From the NCBI GenBank assembly GCA_009712615.1, contig WASR01000187.1:1-7125 (forward strand): 7,125 bases of DNA, written 5' to 3'. This document shows positions 1 to 6,412 of this stretch, piece by piece (the first letter of the stretch is position 1; each line of letters opens with the position of its first letter). The DNA comes from Methanobacterium sp. (GTDB lineage: Archaea > Methanobacteriota > Methanobacteria > Methanobacteriales > Methanobacteriaceae). Below the pieces are notes generated by a model. That model was not told where the DNA came from and did not search any database. It saw nothing but the letters and a program-made list of their open reading frames with translations. The translations under genes and the position numbers were made by a program.

Positions 1-123
1 GTAAAATATTGGAATTTGTTTATGACTGAAAATTTTACCTAACTATCAGGATAAAAATTTTTTAGGGCAGTATTCCTGTGTGGTATTTATTAAAATAAAA
101 AAATCTTTTATTGAAGATGGAAG
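1..123. other. Upstream non-coding region, probable promoter of the DUF169 gene
   Basis: No coding frame is visible here. A 7-base inverted repeat (GTAAAAT at 1-7, ATTTTAC at 32-38) and a T-run at about 57-62 may be the 3' end signals of a gene lying outside the window. The A/T-rich stretch TATTTATTAAAATA (about 84-97) is the best archaeal TATA-box candidate; a start of transcription 25 or so bases downstream would give a short leader for the DUF169 gene. This is pattern matching only. Confidence 0.35.
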
Positions 124-837
124 ATGTTCAAAATGGACCTCGCGAAACAATCGGAAATATTAAAGAATGTATTGAAACTAAAAAATGAACCATTAGCAAT
201 TATTTTTACCAACGACCAGGTTTCTACGGGAAAATATGAAAAAACACCCATATGCAAGGCTATTAAACTTGCATCAGAGGGTGATAGCTACATCATAGAC
301 GAAGAAACATCGACATGTCCTGGCGGAAGCAGGTACTGTGGATTTTCAGATACTCCATCGAGGAGTGAAAAGAGAAGACTCCAAAACTTCTTAACACGCG
401 GTGAAAAACTTACAAGTTCAATAGTATCCTTTGAAAGAATGCAGAAGTTGAGTGTAGAACCTCCAACAGGACTTTCAGACAGAATAATTATCTGTCCCCT
501 AAGTTCATCGGAAAAACGTCCAGATCTGGTTTTATTTTTAGTCAATCCTGAACAGGCATGTAGAATTGTAACACTGGACACTTATTGGGATGGTCTGTCT
601 CCTGATAAGCAGATCATAGCGGAACTCTGTCATACAGCAATTTCATACACCCTCATGACTGGAAACACCAACTTATCAATGGGTGATTGGACAGCAAGAC
701 ATCACCAGGGATTTGATCCAGATATCCTATTCCTTTCAGTACCCTTTGAAAGGATGGACAATCTCATAAAGGCAGTTCCCCACTGTTCTGCAGGAGATGC
801 TTCAGTAGTGATCCCAGAAGAATTTCAAAATGACTGA
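124..837 (+). CDS. DUF169 family protein, function unknown
   Basis: The 237-residue product fits the DUF169 family (PF02596), common in methanogens and other anaerobes and without an established function. The N-terminus has the family's opening, a Leu-rich helix followed by LKNEPLAIIF (about 19-28). The conserved cysteine pattern follows: Cys44 in PICKA, Cys65 in TCPGG, Cys72 in YCGF, then Cys124 (IICPL), Cys146 (QACRI), Cys169 and Cys221. No signal peptide or membrane segment is seen, so it is probably cytoplasmic. The many cysteines would suit a metal or cofactor site, but that is inference. Two starts compete: ATG at 124 (used here) and ATG at 133. The purine stretch GGAAG at 119-123 abuts the first but is 9 bases from the second, so MDLAKQSEIL (234 residues) may be the true N-terminus. 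It stops at TGA; a VOC gene follows after 64 bases and could share its transcript. Confidence 0.85.
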   Translation: MFKMDLAKQSEILKNVLKLKNEPLAIIFTNDQVSTGKYEKTPICKAIKLASEGDSYIIDEETSTCPGGSRYCGFSDTPSRSEKRRLQNFLTRGEKLTSSIVSFERMQKLSVEPPTGLSDRIIICPLSSSEKRPDLVLFLVNPEQACRIVTLDTYWDGLSPDKQIIAELCHTAISYTLMTGNTNLSMGDWTARHHQGFDPDILFLSVPFERMDNLIKAVPHCSAGDASVVIPEEFQND

Positions 838-888
838 AATAATTTCACAGATTGAAATATTTAGTTTAATAAAAAAAAATTGATAGAA

Positions 889-895
889 GGAGATG
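889..895 (+). promoter_or_regulatory. Ribosome binding site of the VOC protein gene
   Basis: GGAGATG lies 6 bases before the ATG at 902 and is complementary to much of the archaeal 16S 3' tail (AGGAGGTGATC type). It fixes the start of the downstream gene. Confidence 0.7.
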
Positions 896-901
896 TAAAA
901 C

Positions 902-1258
902 ATGAAGGTCAAGTACGCAACCATAGCAGTTTCAGATATGGAAGAATCAGTGAAGTTTTACACGGAAGTAATGGGATTTAACGCTGATCATACATTGGAA
1001 CCCTACCCTGGATTTAATATAACATTCCTTGCCAACGAAGGAGAGGCAATGGTGGAACTCATCGAAAACAAAAATGAACCACAAACTCCGGGTATTTTTC
1101 TTATTGGAATGGAAGTCGAGGATATGGACAAAACAGCGGCTGAATTAATAGATAAAGGCGCTGAATTTATTAGGGGACCATTAGAAGTTGGAGACGGTGC
1201 TAAACTGGCATTCTTAAAGGATCCAAACGGAGTAGAAATCGAACTCATCCAGCACTAA
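902..1258 (+). CDS. VOC/glyoxalase-fold protein (glyoxalase/bleomycin-resistance superfamily)
   Basis: A 118-residue protein of the size expected for a one-domain vicinal-oxygen-chelate protein built of two beta-alpha-beta-beta-beta modules. Module one opens with YATIAVSDMEESVKFYTEVMGF (split here only for reading: YATIAVSDME then ESVKFYTEVMGF, about 5-26), the classic helix and FYxxxLG motif. Module two has GMEVEDMDKTAAELIDKGAE (about 69-88) and ends in KDPNGVEIELIQ (about 106-117), the family's DPxGxxxEL motif. Compared with E. coli glyoxalase I, the C-terminal glutamate is kept (Glu114), but the two metal-binding histidines appear to be Tyr5 and about Leu67. It is therefore probably not a true lactoylglutathione lyase; a binding protein or other VOC enzyme is as likely. 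The substrate cannot be read from the sequence. The start is supported by a good ribosome binding site at 889-895. It lies 64 bases after the DUF169 gene on the same strand, so co-transcription is possible. Confidence 0.88.
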   Translation: MKVKYATIAVSDMEESVKFYTEVMGFNADHTLEPYPGFNITFLANEGEAMVELIENKNEPQTPGIFLIGMEVEDMDKTAAELIDKGAEFIRGPLEVGDGAKLAFLKDPNGVEIELIQH

Positions 1259-1268
1259 AAAATTTTTT
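1257..1268 (+). terminator. Possible T-rich transcription end of the VOC gene
   Basis: AAAAAATTTTTT begins within the stop codon of the VOC gene and ends in six T residues at 1263-1268. Archaeal RNA polymerase can stop at T-runs without a hairpin. No stable stem is seen upstream, so this is a weak call. Confidence 0.3.
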
Positions 1269-1306
1269 GTAGGTTAAAAGCACAGCATTTAAAATATACT
1301 CTACAA

Positions 1307-1371
1307 TTTGGGTCTAATTAATGTGCTCTATATTTATAGTATCCCGAAAATAAATTGGATTCTGACCCAAA
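1307..1371. repeat. Inverted repeat flanking a TATA box
   Basis: TTTGGGTC at 1307-1314 is repeated exactly in inverted orientation as GACCCAAA at 1364-1371, with 49 bases between. The only strong TATA-like box of this intergenic region lies between the arms, and the right arm falls near the expected transcription start. It may be a two-site operator for a dimeric regulator, or chance. Confidence 0.4.
1328..1339 (+). promoter_or_regulatory. Probable TATA box of the exported repeat protein gene
   Basis: CTATATTTATAG resembles an archaeal TATA box and is itself nearly palindromic. A transcription start about 25 bases downstream of its centre (near 1360) would leave a leader of roughly 55 bases before the ATG at 1416. 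Position and composition are the only evidence. Confidence 0.45.
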
Positions 1372-1402
1372 AATAATAGAAATATAATGGGTTTAAATTA
1401 AT

Positions 1403-1408
1403 GAGGTG
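1403..1408 (+). promoter_or_regulatory. Ribosome binding site that decides the start at 1416
   Basis: GAGGTG matches the archaeal anti-Shine-Dalgarno sequence and sits 7 bases before ATG 1416. The in-frame ATG at 1401 lies upstream of this site and has no ribosome binding site of its own, so 1416 is preferred. Confidence 0.75.
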
Positions 1409-1415
1409 TTTAACC

Positions 1416-1820
1416 ATGAATAAATTGTTACTGTTATCCATATGCACAGTGATACTGTTTGTGAGTCCTGTTTGTGCAGCTGATTCTGGAAATGGAATGG
1501 ATCTCCAAGGAATTCAAAATAACACCGATGTCTACGGTACCATCAACAGCTGGTTTAACACAGTCCAACAGGATGTTTATGGATTCATTGATGCTGAAAA
1601 TCTTCAGGAACAGTTTGGAAACTACCTGAACACATCAAATATCGAATCCACAGTCAACGCAGACATTCAAAACATTGATGTTCAGAATTTTATAAGCAAT
1701 CTAACCAACAACCAAGATATTCAGTCTTTCATAAACAACCTAAACATTCAATCCATTACAAATAATCAGGATATTCAGTCTTTCTTAAATTATCTTAAGC
1801 TAAAAACTGGCCAGAACTAG
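1416..1820 (+). CDS. Small exported Asn/Gln-rich repeat protein, unknown function
   Basis: I do not recognise this family. Starting at ATG 1416 the product has 134 residues. It begins with a clear Sec signal peptide: MNK, a hydrophobic core LLLLSICTVILFVSPV (4-19), then CAAD, giving cleavage after about Ala21 or Ala22. The Cys at 20 is preceded by SPV, not a good lipobox, so a lipoprotein is less likely. The mature part of about 112 residues is rich in Asn, Gln, Ile and Ser, has no cysteine and no second membrane segment. Its C-terminal third holds an 18-residue repeat: TNNQDIQSF[I/L]N occurs at about 97-107 and 115-125, and a looser copy (NADIQNIDVQNFISNL) precedes it at about 81-96. A role outside the cell or at the envelope, perhaps structural or adhesive, is inference. 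The gene has its own promoter candidate and ends in TAG, just before a strong terminator. Confidence 0.75.
   Translation: MNKLLLLSICTVILFVSPVCAADSGNGMDLQGIQNNTDVYGTINSWFNTVQQDVYGFIDAENLQEQFGNYLNTSNIESTVNADIQNIDVQNFISNLTNNQDIQSFINNLNIQSITNNQDIQSFLNYLKLKTGQN
1716..1784 (+). repeat. In-frame 54-base tandem repeat inside the exported protein gene
   Basis: The 15-mer GATATTCAGTCTTTC occurs at 1716-1730 and again at 1770-1784, exactly 54 bases (18 codons) apart. Flanking bases are similar but diverged (for example ACCAA versus AATCA before it), so the unit was probably duplicated some time ago and kept by selection at protein level. Confidence 0.75.
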
Positions 1821-1835
1821 AAGATGATATGTCCA

Positions 1836-1885
1836 ATTGTTGTACAGCAGACTTTTCAGTGCTGTAAAACAATCTAATTTTTTTT
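1836..1885 (+). terminator. Hairpin plus T-run terminator in the convergent junction
   Basis: ATTGTT (1836-1841) pairs with AACAAT (1868-1873), and TACAGCA (1843-1849) pairs with TGCTGTA (1860-1866), with one G/A mismatch between: 13 of 14 positions paired around a 10-base loop. Eight T residues follow at 1878-1885. On the + strand this is the form of an intrinsic terminator and would end the exported-protein transcript. The T-run overlaps the last codon of the convergent methyltransferase gene. On the - strand the same hairpin lacks a T-run after it. Confidence 0.7.
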
Positions 1886-2660
1886 ATTTCCTTCCGTGTA
1901 TAATTCCTATGTTTCCCACCATGAATGGGAGTTTTAATGATCTTGGGATAAAGTCATAGTCACTCGTGTGGATGAAATTCACCTCTTCAATTCCCCAATC
2001 CATTATGGTGTCCAGTAGATCGTCGATATTTCCATAGATCCTTTTTTCTTCGAATATATCCTGGAATGAGAATACTCCGCCCTTTTTAACGACCCTAAGA
2101 GCTTCTTTTATCACCATTTTTTTGTCAGCACTGTCTTTAACTTCATGAAAGACCATGTTACTCATGACTGCATCGAAGGATTCATCTTCAAATGGAAGAT
2201 CAGATGCCGATGCCTTTAGAAATGTGACCCGGTTTTCAACACCTTCAATTTCAGCATTTTTTTCACACACATCCTTTGAAAAATCCCACATTCCACCCCA
2301 GTAATCAATTCCAGTTGCATATGCATGGGGATATTGTTTAAGTGCTTTGATTGTTAAGGGAGCATTACCACATCCAATATCTAATAATTTTCCATCACCG
2401 TCCCATTTTAATTCATCGAGTACCAGGTTCTGTATTTTAACCTGCAGATCACCGCCTTCGGGTGCAAACTGAGCCCGTGCATACGAAGTGTACATGGTTA
2501 TCATGAGGAATATGATGGCCAATATTATCACAGGGTAGTAAAAATAGGAAACAACTACAAACAACATTCCAATAAGTCCAGGTATGTAAACGTATTTGTT
2601 TGGAACCCAGTTTCCATAATTTGTGTCTTTTTTATTCATATTTTCTTCAGTTTCATCCAT
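1884..2660 (-). CDS. Membrane-anchored class I SAM-dependent methyltransferase
   Basis: The 258-residue protein has a short polar N-terminus and two closely spaced hydrophobic segments (about 27-41, IPGLIGMLFVVVSYF region, and 43-57, PVIILAIIFLMITMY). These form a likely membrane hairpin. A methyltransferase domain of the Methyltransf_11/25 type follows from about residue 75. Motif I is LLDIGCGNAPLT (92-103), the SAM-binding glycine-rich loop. Asp119 in TGIDYW is the likely ribose-binding acidic residue. ASASDLPFEDESFDAVMSN (150-168) is the adenine-binding and post-II region, and the LRVVKKGGVF stretch (188-197) is motif III. The substrate is not evident; lipids, quinone-like molecules or small metabolites are usual for this class, and membrane attachment would suit a hydrophobic one. 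ATG at 2660 is supported by a very strong ribosome binding site 6 bases upstream; a second Met at codon 8 is less well placed. It is divergent from the kinase gene. Confidence 0.88.
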   Translation of the reverse strand: MDETEENMNKKDTNYGNWVPNKYVYIPGLIGMLFVVVSYFYYPVIILAIIFLMITMYTSYARAQFAPEGGDLQVKIQNLVLDELKWDGDGKLLDIGCGNAPLTIKALKQYPHAYATGIDYWGGMWDFSKDVCEKNAEIEGVENRVTFLKASASDLPFEDESFDAVMSNMVFHEVKDSADKKMVIKEALRVVKKGGVFSFQDIFEEKRIYGNIDDLLDTIMDWGIEEVNFIHTSDYDFIPRSLKLPFMVGNIGIIHGRK

Positions 2661-2666
2661 GAATAA

Positions 2667-2676
2667 TCCTCCTCCT
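2667..2676 (-). promoter_or_regulatory. Strong ribosome binding site of the methyltransferase gene
   Basis: On the - strand the sequence AGGAGGAGGA lies 6 bases before the ATG at 2660. It is the best Shine-Dalgarno match in the window and suggests efficient translation. Confidence 0.8.
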
Positions 2677-2691
2677 GAAATTATATGGGAT

Positions 2692-2757
2692 GTTATAAAT
2701 TTTTCTAAGTTAATTTTATTAAATAAATATTAATTATGATCGATTCCATATAATATC
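2692..2757. promoter_or_regulatory. Divergent promoter region between methyltransferase and kinase
   Basis: The 113-base gap between the two starts is very A/T-rich. TTAAATAAATATTAAT (about 2718-2733) could act as a TATA box in either direction: about 50 bases before the kinase start and about 60 before the methyltransferase start. A second - strand candidate is AAATTTATAAC (2692-2702), and a second + strand one is CATATAATAT near 2747-2756. I cannot choose among them from sequence alone. Shared or mutually exclusive polymerase loading would link expression of the two genes. Confidence 0.4.
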
Positions 2758-2773
2758 GGGGGTTGATGAGTAG

Positions 2774-5700
2774 ATGTCACGCGTAAAAATACTTATGGTT
2801 GCAGATAGAGTATCAGAAAACACTGATACACTCAATATTTTGAATTCTTTGGGCTTTGATGTATCATCCATGACCTCGAATATCGAAGAATTGTGCGCCC
2901 AAAACATCAACCACGACCTGGTTGTGGTGGACTTAGCATCCACAGACAACTATAAAAAACTAACATCACTGCTGGATGAATTGAATATTCCCGTAATTTT
3001 TCTAACAGAATCCTCTGAAGAAATAGGAATGAAACAACTGAATCTTATACAGTTTCATGATCAGCTGAGAAAACCATTCACTCCAACAGAACTTAAATAC
3101 GCCGTTGAATTTTTAGTTTACAAGTACGAAACTGAAAAAAATCTAGTTTCCAACGATGTCCAAGTTAGATATAATGATTCTGAATTTGTTAAACAGACCC
3201 ACAGCTCTTTTCAGGATATGACTAAACTAAGAAAGTATGAAGAAAAACTAAAAGAAATAAACCATCTACATTCTACCATCATCCAAATAAATCAATCTAT
3301 CCTACGAATTAAAGATAAAGATAAGCTGTTTCAAACTGTGTGTGACGTTTTTATTGAATATGGAAATTTTGAAATGGCGTGGGTGGGGCTCATTGATTTT
3401 GAAACAGGCGACATCAAACCAGTGGCCTATGCTGGAAATGAATCAGGCTATCTTAAATTAATTCCTCTAAACATTTATAAAGAACCTTTATTAGATAGAT
3501 TTTGGTTAAAAAAGTTTAATCAAGGTATTTTAGGTGTTTTAGGGAATATAAATTCATTTGAGCACTGTGAATGGCGAGACGAAGCTATTAATAGGGGTTA
3601 TCATTCATTAATTTCCCTTCCCCTTAAAGTAGATGGAAAAGTCATTGGAATCATCAATATCTACTCTGGCAAGCCAGATTACTACCTGCAAGAAGAAGTA
3701 GATCTTATAAGCAAGATAGGAGTGGATTTATCCTTTGCCATCAAGGTTATTGAAACTGAGAATGATAGAAGGCAGGCTGAAAAAGCATTGAAGGCTAGTG
3801 AGAAACAGTACAGGGATCTGGTTGACAACTCCCTGATTGGAATTTACAAAACAAATGTGAAGGGCGAAATTCTGTTTGCAAACCAGGCTGTGGCCAATTT
3901 ATTTAATTACGACAGTGTTGAAGAACTGAAAAGCCATAACATCATTGATGTCTATAAAAACAAAGATTATAGGCGTGAATTTTTAGAGGTATTAAACAAA
4001 AAGGGAAGGATTAGCCGGTGTGAAAGGGAAAATATTCGAAAGGACGGTCGAACAGTCCATGTTTTAAGCAGTGCAAGTTTGGATGGTGATGTTATATCTG
4101 GCATGTTTATGGACATTACAGAACGTAAACAGGTTGAGGATAGGTTTCATTCAATCATCAACAATTCTGCAGATCTATTCATAATAGTAAATGATGAAAG
4201 ACGCATAACCTTCAGTTACCCAACATCTGAACGTATATTGGGTTACACAAATGAATTTTTAACTGGTAAAGATCCGAGTGATTTCATCCATCTAGAAGAC
4301 GTTGGAATATTCAAAGAACATCTTGAAGAAGTGAGTAAAACCCGTGATAAAGGATTGTTCACTGAATACAGGATAAGGAAATCAAATGGAGAATATCTTC
4401 CTGTGGAAGCTGTGAGTCAGAATATGATGGATGTTGCTGGAATCAATGGTATTGTAGTGACTGCCCATCCAATTCAAGAACGCAAGGAAATGGAGGAAAC
4501 CCTCCAAAAGAGTGAAGAGAGATATAAAACACTTTTCCAATTAGATCCAGATTACACACTACTACTTGGGCTTGATGGAAAAATATTGGATGTTAACTCT
4601 GCAACAGAACAGTTTTCAGGCATTTCGAAGGATAAATTGGTGGGAAAACGTTTCAAGGAGCTCAAGGTATATCCTGCTGCTGATGAAGATCTGCATATGA
4701 AGATGTTTTCAAAGCTAGTTGAAAATGGAAAATTGTCTCCATATGAATCCAGGGTTATAGATCTGGAAGGAAAAATTCACTGGGTTAAAACTGTTCTAAC
4801 AATAATAAAAAGGAATAATATTCCGATTTACTACTTAATAATTGCAACGGACATAACTGAACTTAAGAAGAAAGAAGAAGCCTTAAAAGAAAATCAGAGG
4901 GTTTTTGAGACTTTAATAAGTAACCTTCCAGGAGTTGCATACAGATGTAAAAATGACTCCCAGTGGACCATGGAATTTGTTAGCGGGGGATGTTATGGTT
5001 TAACAGGTTACCAAGCTGAAGATCTCATCATGAATAGCGAAGTATCGTACAGTGACATCATTCACCCCGATGATAAGGAGAAAGTATGGAATACGATCCA
5101 GAAAGCCCTTGATAAGAACGAACAATTCAAGATGATCTACAGAATCTGCACAAAGGATCAAGGGATAAAATATGTGTGGGAGCAAGGAAGGGGCATTTTT
5201 TCCGATAATAATGAGTTAGTATGGTTGGAAGGATTCATCACAGATGTTACTCGCCGTATCATAGATGAAGAAAAAATTAAGGAATCTGAAATTTATTACA
5301 GGACCATGTTTGAGAACACCGGAGCCGCAACTGTCATACTTGAGAGGGATAAAACCATATCTCAGCTTAATACCGAGGCAGCTAATTTATCAGGCTATAG
5401 AAAGGATGAGATAGAAAACAAGAAGAAATGGACAGATTTTGTGGTGAAATCAGATTTGAGTAGACTAGAGAATTATTTTGATTTGAGGATGAAATCTGAA
5501 TCAGCTCCAATAAAGTATGAAACAAAATTAATCAATAAATCAGGGGATATTAAGGATATTTTTGTTACAATAGCACGTATCCCTGGTACTGAAAAGGAAT
5601 TGGCATCAATTTTAGACATAACAGAACTCAAAAATGCAGAGAAAGATCTCCAGGCCTCGCTGAAGGAGAAGGATATTCTACTCAAGGAAATACATCACAG

Positions 5701-6061
5701 GGTAAAAAACAATATGCAGATAGTTTCAAGTTTATTGAATCTTCAAACCCAGTATGTTGATGGAGACGAAACTCAAAATGTTCTGAGGGAGAGTCAGGGG
5801 CGGGTTAAAACCATGGCCATGATCCATGAGAAACTGTATCGTTCCAATGATTTCACCCAGATAAGGTTCGATGAATATATAATAAAATTGATATCAGATA
5901 TTTTCTACTCATGCAACGTTAAAAAAGACAGGATTAAATCTGTTGTTCATGTGGATGAGGTGAATTTAAATATTGAAACTGCAATACCTTGTGGATTGAT
6001 CATCAACGAACTCATATCCAACAGCCTGAAGTACGCATTTCCGGAAGATGCCTCAGGATAG
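2774..6061 (+). CDS. Multi-PAS sensor histidine kinase, cut short by an in-frame TAG
   Basis: A 1095-residue soluble sensor kinase without membrane segments. Domains: receiver-like (about 3-118; Asp11, phosphoacceptor-like Asp53 in VVVDL, Thr78 and Lys100 before Pro; the first acidic position is Ala10); GAF (about 165-328); PAS1 (343-452); PAS2 (453-570); PAS3 (582-697); PAS4, PAS_3-like, with HPDD (708-828); PAS5 (840-951); HisKA_2 (about 966-1040) with EIHHRVKNN, where His975 aligns with the usual phosphoacceptor; start of HATPase with N box NELISNSLKYAF (Glu1079, Asn1083). TAG at 6059-6061 ends it before the G1 and G2 boxes, so this product should not bind ATP properly. The remaining codons follow in the same frame to 6298; a full-length version would have 1174 residues. 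The ATG at 2774 is the earliest possible start, because an in-frame TAG lies directly before it; GGGGG (2758-2762) plus TGATGAG precede it. Several PAS domains suggest redox, gas or small-ligand sensing, but no heme or flavin motif can be assigned. No response-regulator gene is adjacent. Confidence 0.9.
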   Translation: MSRVKILMVADRVSENTDTLNILNSLGFDVSSMTSNIEELCAQNINHDLVVVDLASTDNYKKLTSLLDELNIPVIFLTESSEEIGMKQLNLIQFHDQLRKPFTPTELKYAVEFLVYKYETEKNLVSNDVQVRYNDSEFVKQTHSSFQDMTKLRKYEEKLKEINHLHSTIIQINQSILRIKDKDKLFQTVCDVFIEYGNFEMAWVGLIDFETGDIKPVAYAGNESGYLKLIPLNIYKEPLLDRFWLKKFNQGILGVLGNINSFEHCEWRDEAINRGYHSLISLPLKVDGKVIGIINIYSGKPDYYLQEEVDLISKIGVDLSFAIKVIETENDRRQAEKALKASEKQYRDLVDNSLIGIYKTNVKGEILFANQAVANLFNYDSVEELKSHNIIDVYKNKDYRREFLEVLNKKGRISRCERENIRKDGRTVHVLSSASLDGDVISGMFMDITERKQVEDRFHSIINNSADLFIIVNDERRITFSYPTSERILGYTNEFLTGKDPSDFIHLEDVGIFKEHLEEVSKTRDKGLFTEYRIRKSNGEYLPVEAVSQNMMDVAGINGIVVTAHPIQERKEMEETLQKSEERYKTLFQLDPDYTLLLGLDGKILDVNSATEQFSGISKDKLVGKRFKELKVYPAADEDLHMKMFSKLVENGKLSPYESRVIDLEGKIHWVKTVLTIIKRNNIPIYYLIIATDITELKKKEEALKENQRVFETLISNLPGVAYRCKNDSQWTMEFVSGGCYGLTGYQAEDLIMNSEVSYSDIIHPDDKEKVWNTIQKALDKNEQFKMIYRICTKDQGIKYVWEQGRGIFSDNNELVWLEGFITDVTRRIIDEEKIKESEIYYRTMFENTGAATVILERDKTISQLNTEAANLSGYRKDEIENKKKWTDFVVKSDLSRLENYFDLRMKSESAPIKYETKLINKSGDIKDIFVTIARIPGTEKELASILDITELKNAEKDLQASLKEKDILLKEIHHRVKNNMQIVSSLLNLQTQYVDGDETQNVLRESQGRVKTMAMIHEKLYRSNDFTQIRFDEYIIKLISDIFYSCNVKKDRIKSVVHVDEVNLNIETAIPCGLIINELISNSLKYAFPEDASG
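6059..6061 (+). other. In-frame amber codon within the HATPase domain
   Basis: The codons read GCC TCA GGA TAG CTC TGC GTC. Related HisKA_2 kinases usually have a glutamate after this glycine (G-E-I/V pattern), so one G-to-T change in GAG would explain the TAG. No length change is involved: the frame before and after is the same. Confidence 0.85.
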
Positions 6062-6298
6062 CTCTGCGTCGGCCTCAAAAAATCTGGGGAAAACTACGAA
6101 TTGACAATATTTGATGATGGTATAGGATTTCCAGAGTCCCTAGATTTCAGAAACACAGATTCCTTGGGATTACAACTTGTCAATAATTTGGTGGATCAAA
6201 TCGATGGACAAATTGAACTTAACACAGATAAAGGAACCAAATTCCGAATAGAATTTAAAGAACAAGATTACAAGGAGAGAGTACCATTAAATGGTTAA
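6062..6298 (+). pseudogene. C-terminal remainder of the kinase HATPase domain
   Basis: These 78 codons plus TAA continue the kinase frame after the TAG. They encode LCVGLKKSGENYELTIF, then the G1 box DDGIGFPE, the G2 region DSLGLQLVNNLVDQ and the closing strand GTKFRIEF: all of the ATPase motifs the upstream part lacks. The sequence shows no further stop, frameshift or loss of motifs, so the interruption is recent, erroneous or bypassed. Independent translation from TTG 6101 would give only 65 residues that miss the N box and could not work alone; GGGGA at 6087-6090 is a poor ribosome binding site for it. I read this as the end of the kinase gene rather than a gene of its own. Confidence 0.8.
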
Positions 6299-6367
6299 AC
6301 AACAGATTAATATCCATTTAAGCCAATTAATTTTTAAATAAATGAAATCAAATATTTACAAAGACTC

Positions 6368-6374
6368 TTTTTTT
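6368..6374 (+). terminator. T-run likely ending the kinase transcript
   Basis: Seven T residues lie 70 bases after the kinase stop at 6298. Archaeal termination often needs only such a run. There is no clear stem directly before it. Confidence 0.35.
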
Positions 6375-6412
6375 GTACAGCTCTTTTAAGTCTTAAATTT
6401 TAGATATAAGTG

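Noticed and set aside
288..581. Antisense frame of 97 codons within the DUF169 gene
   Set aside because: It lies wholly inside a well-supported gene on the other strand and its translation has no recognisable motif. The same applies to - strand frames at 1003-1248, 2734-2949, 5000-5185 and 5473-5685.
1401..1415. Earlier start MRCLT for the exported protein
   Set aside because: The Shine-Dalgarno GAGGTG at 1403-1408 lies inside this extension and points to ATG 1416, which also gives a normal signal peptide.
6059..6061. Pyrrolysine codon in the kinase
   Set aside because: Pyrrolysine is known mainly from methylamine-using methanogens and related groups, not typical Methanobacteriales; a kinase ATPase domain is not a usual site, a neighbour gene stops at TAG, and no pyl genes or clear downstream stem are seen. 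Kept only as a minor alternative.
6101..6298. Separate small gene starting at TTG 6101
   Set aside because: It is in the kinase frame and encodes only the second half of the ATPase domain; its ribosome binding site is poor and the product could not fold as a complete domain.
2774..6298. Frameshift in the kinase gene
   Set aside because: The reading frame is the same before and after the TAG; only a substitution is needed to explain the break.
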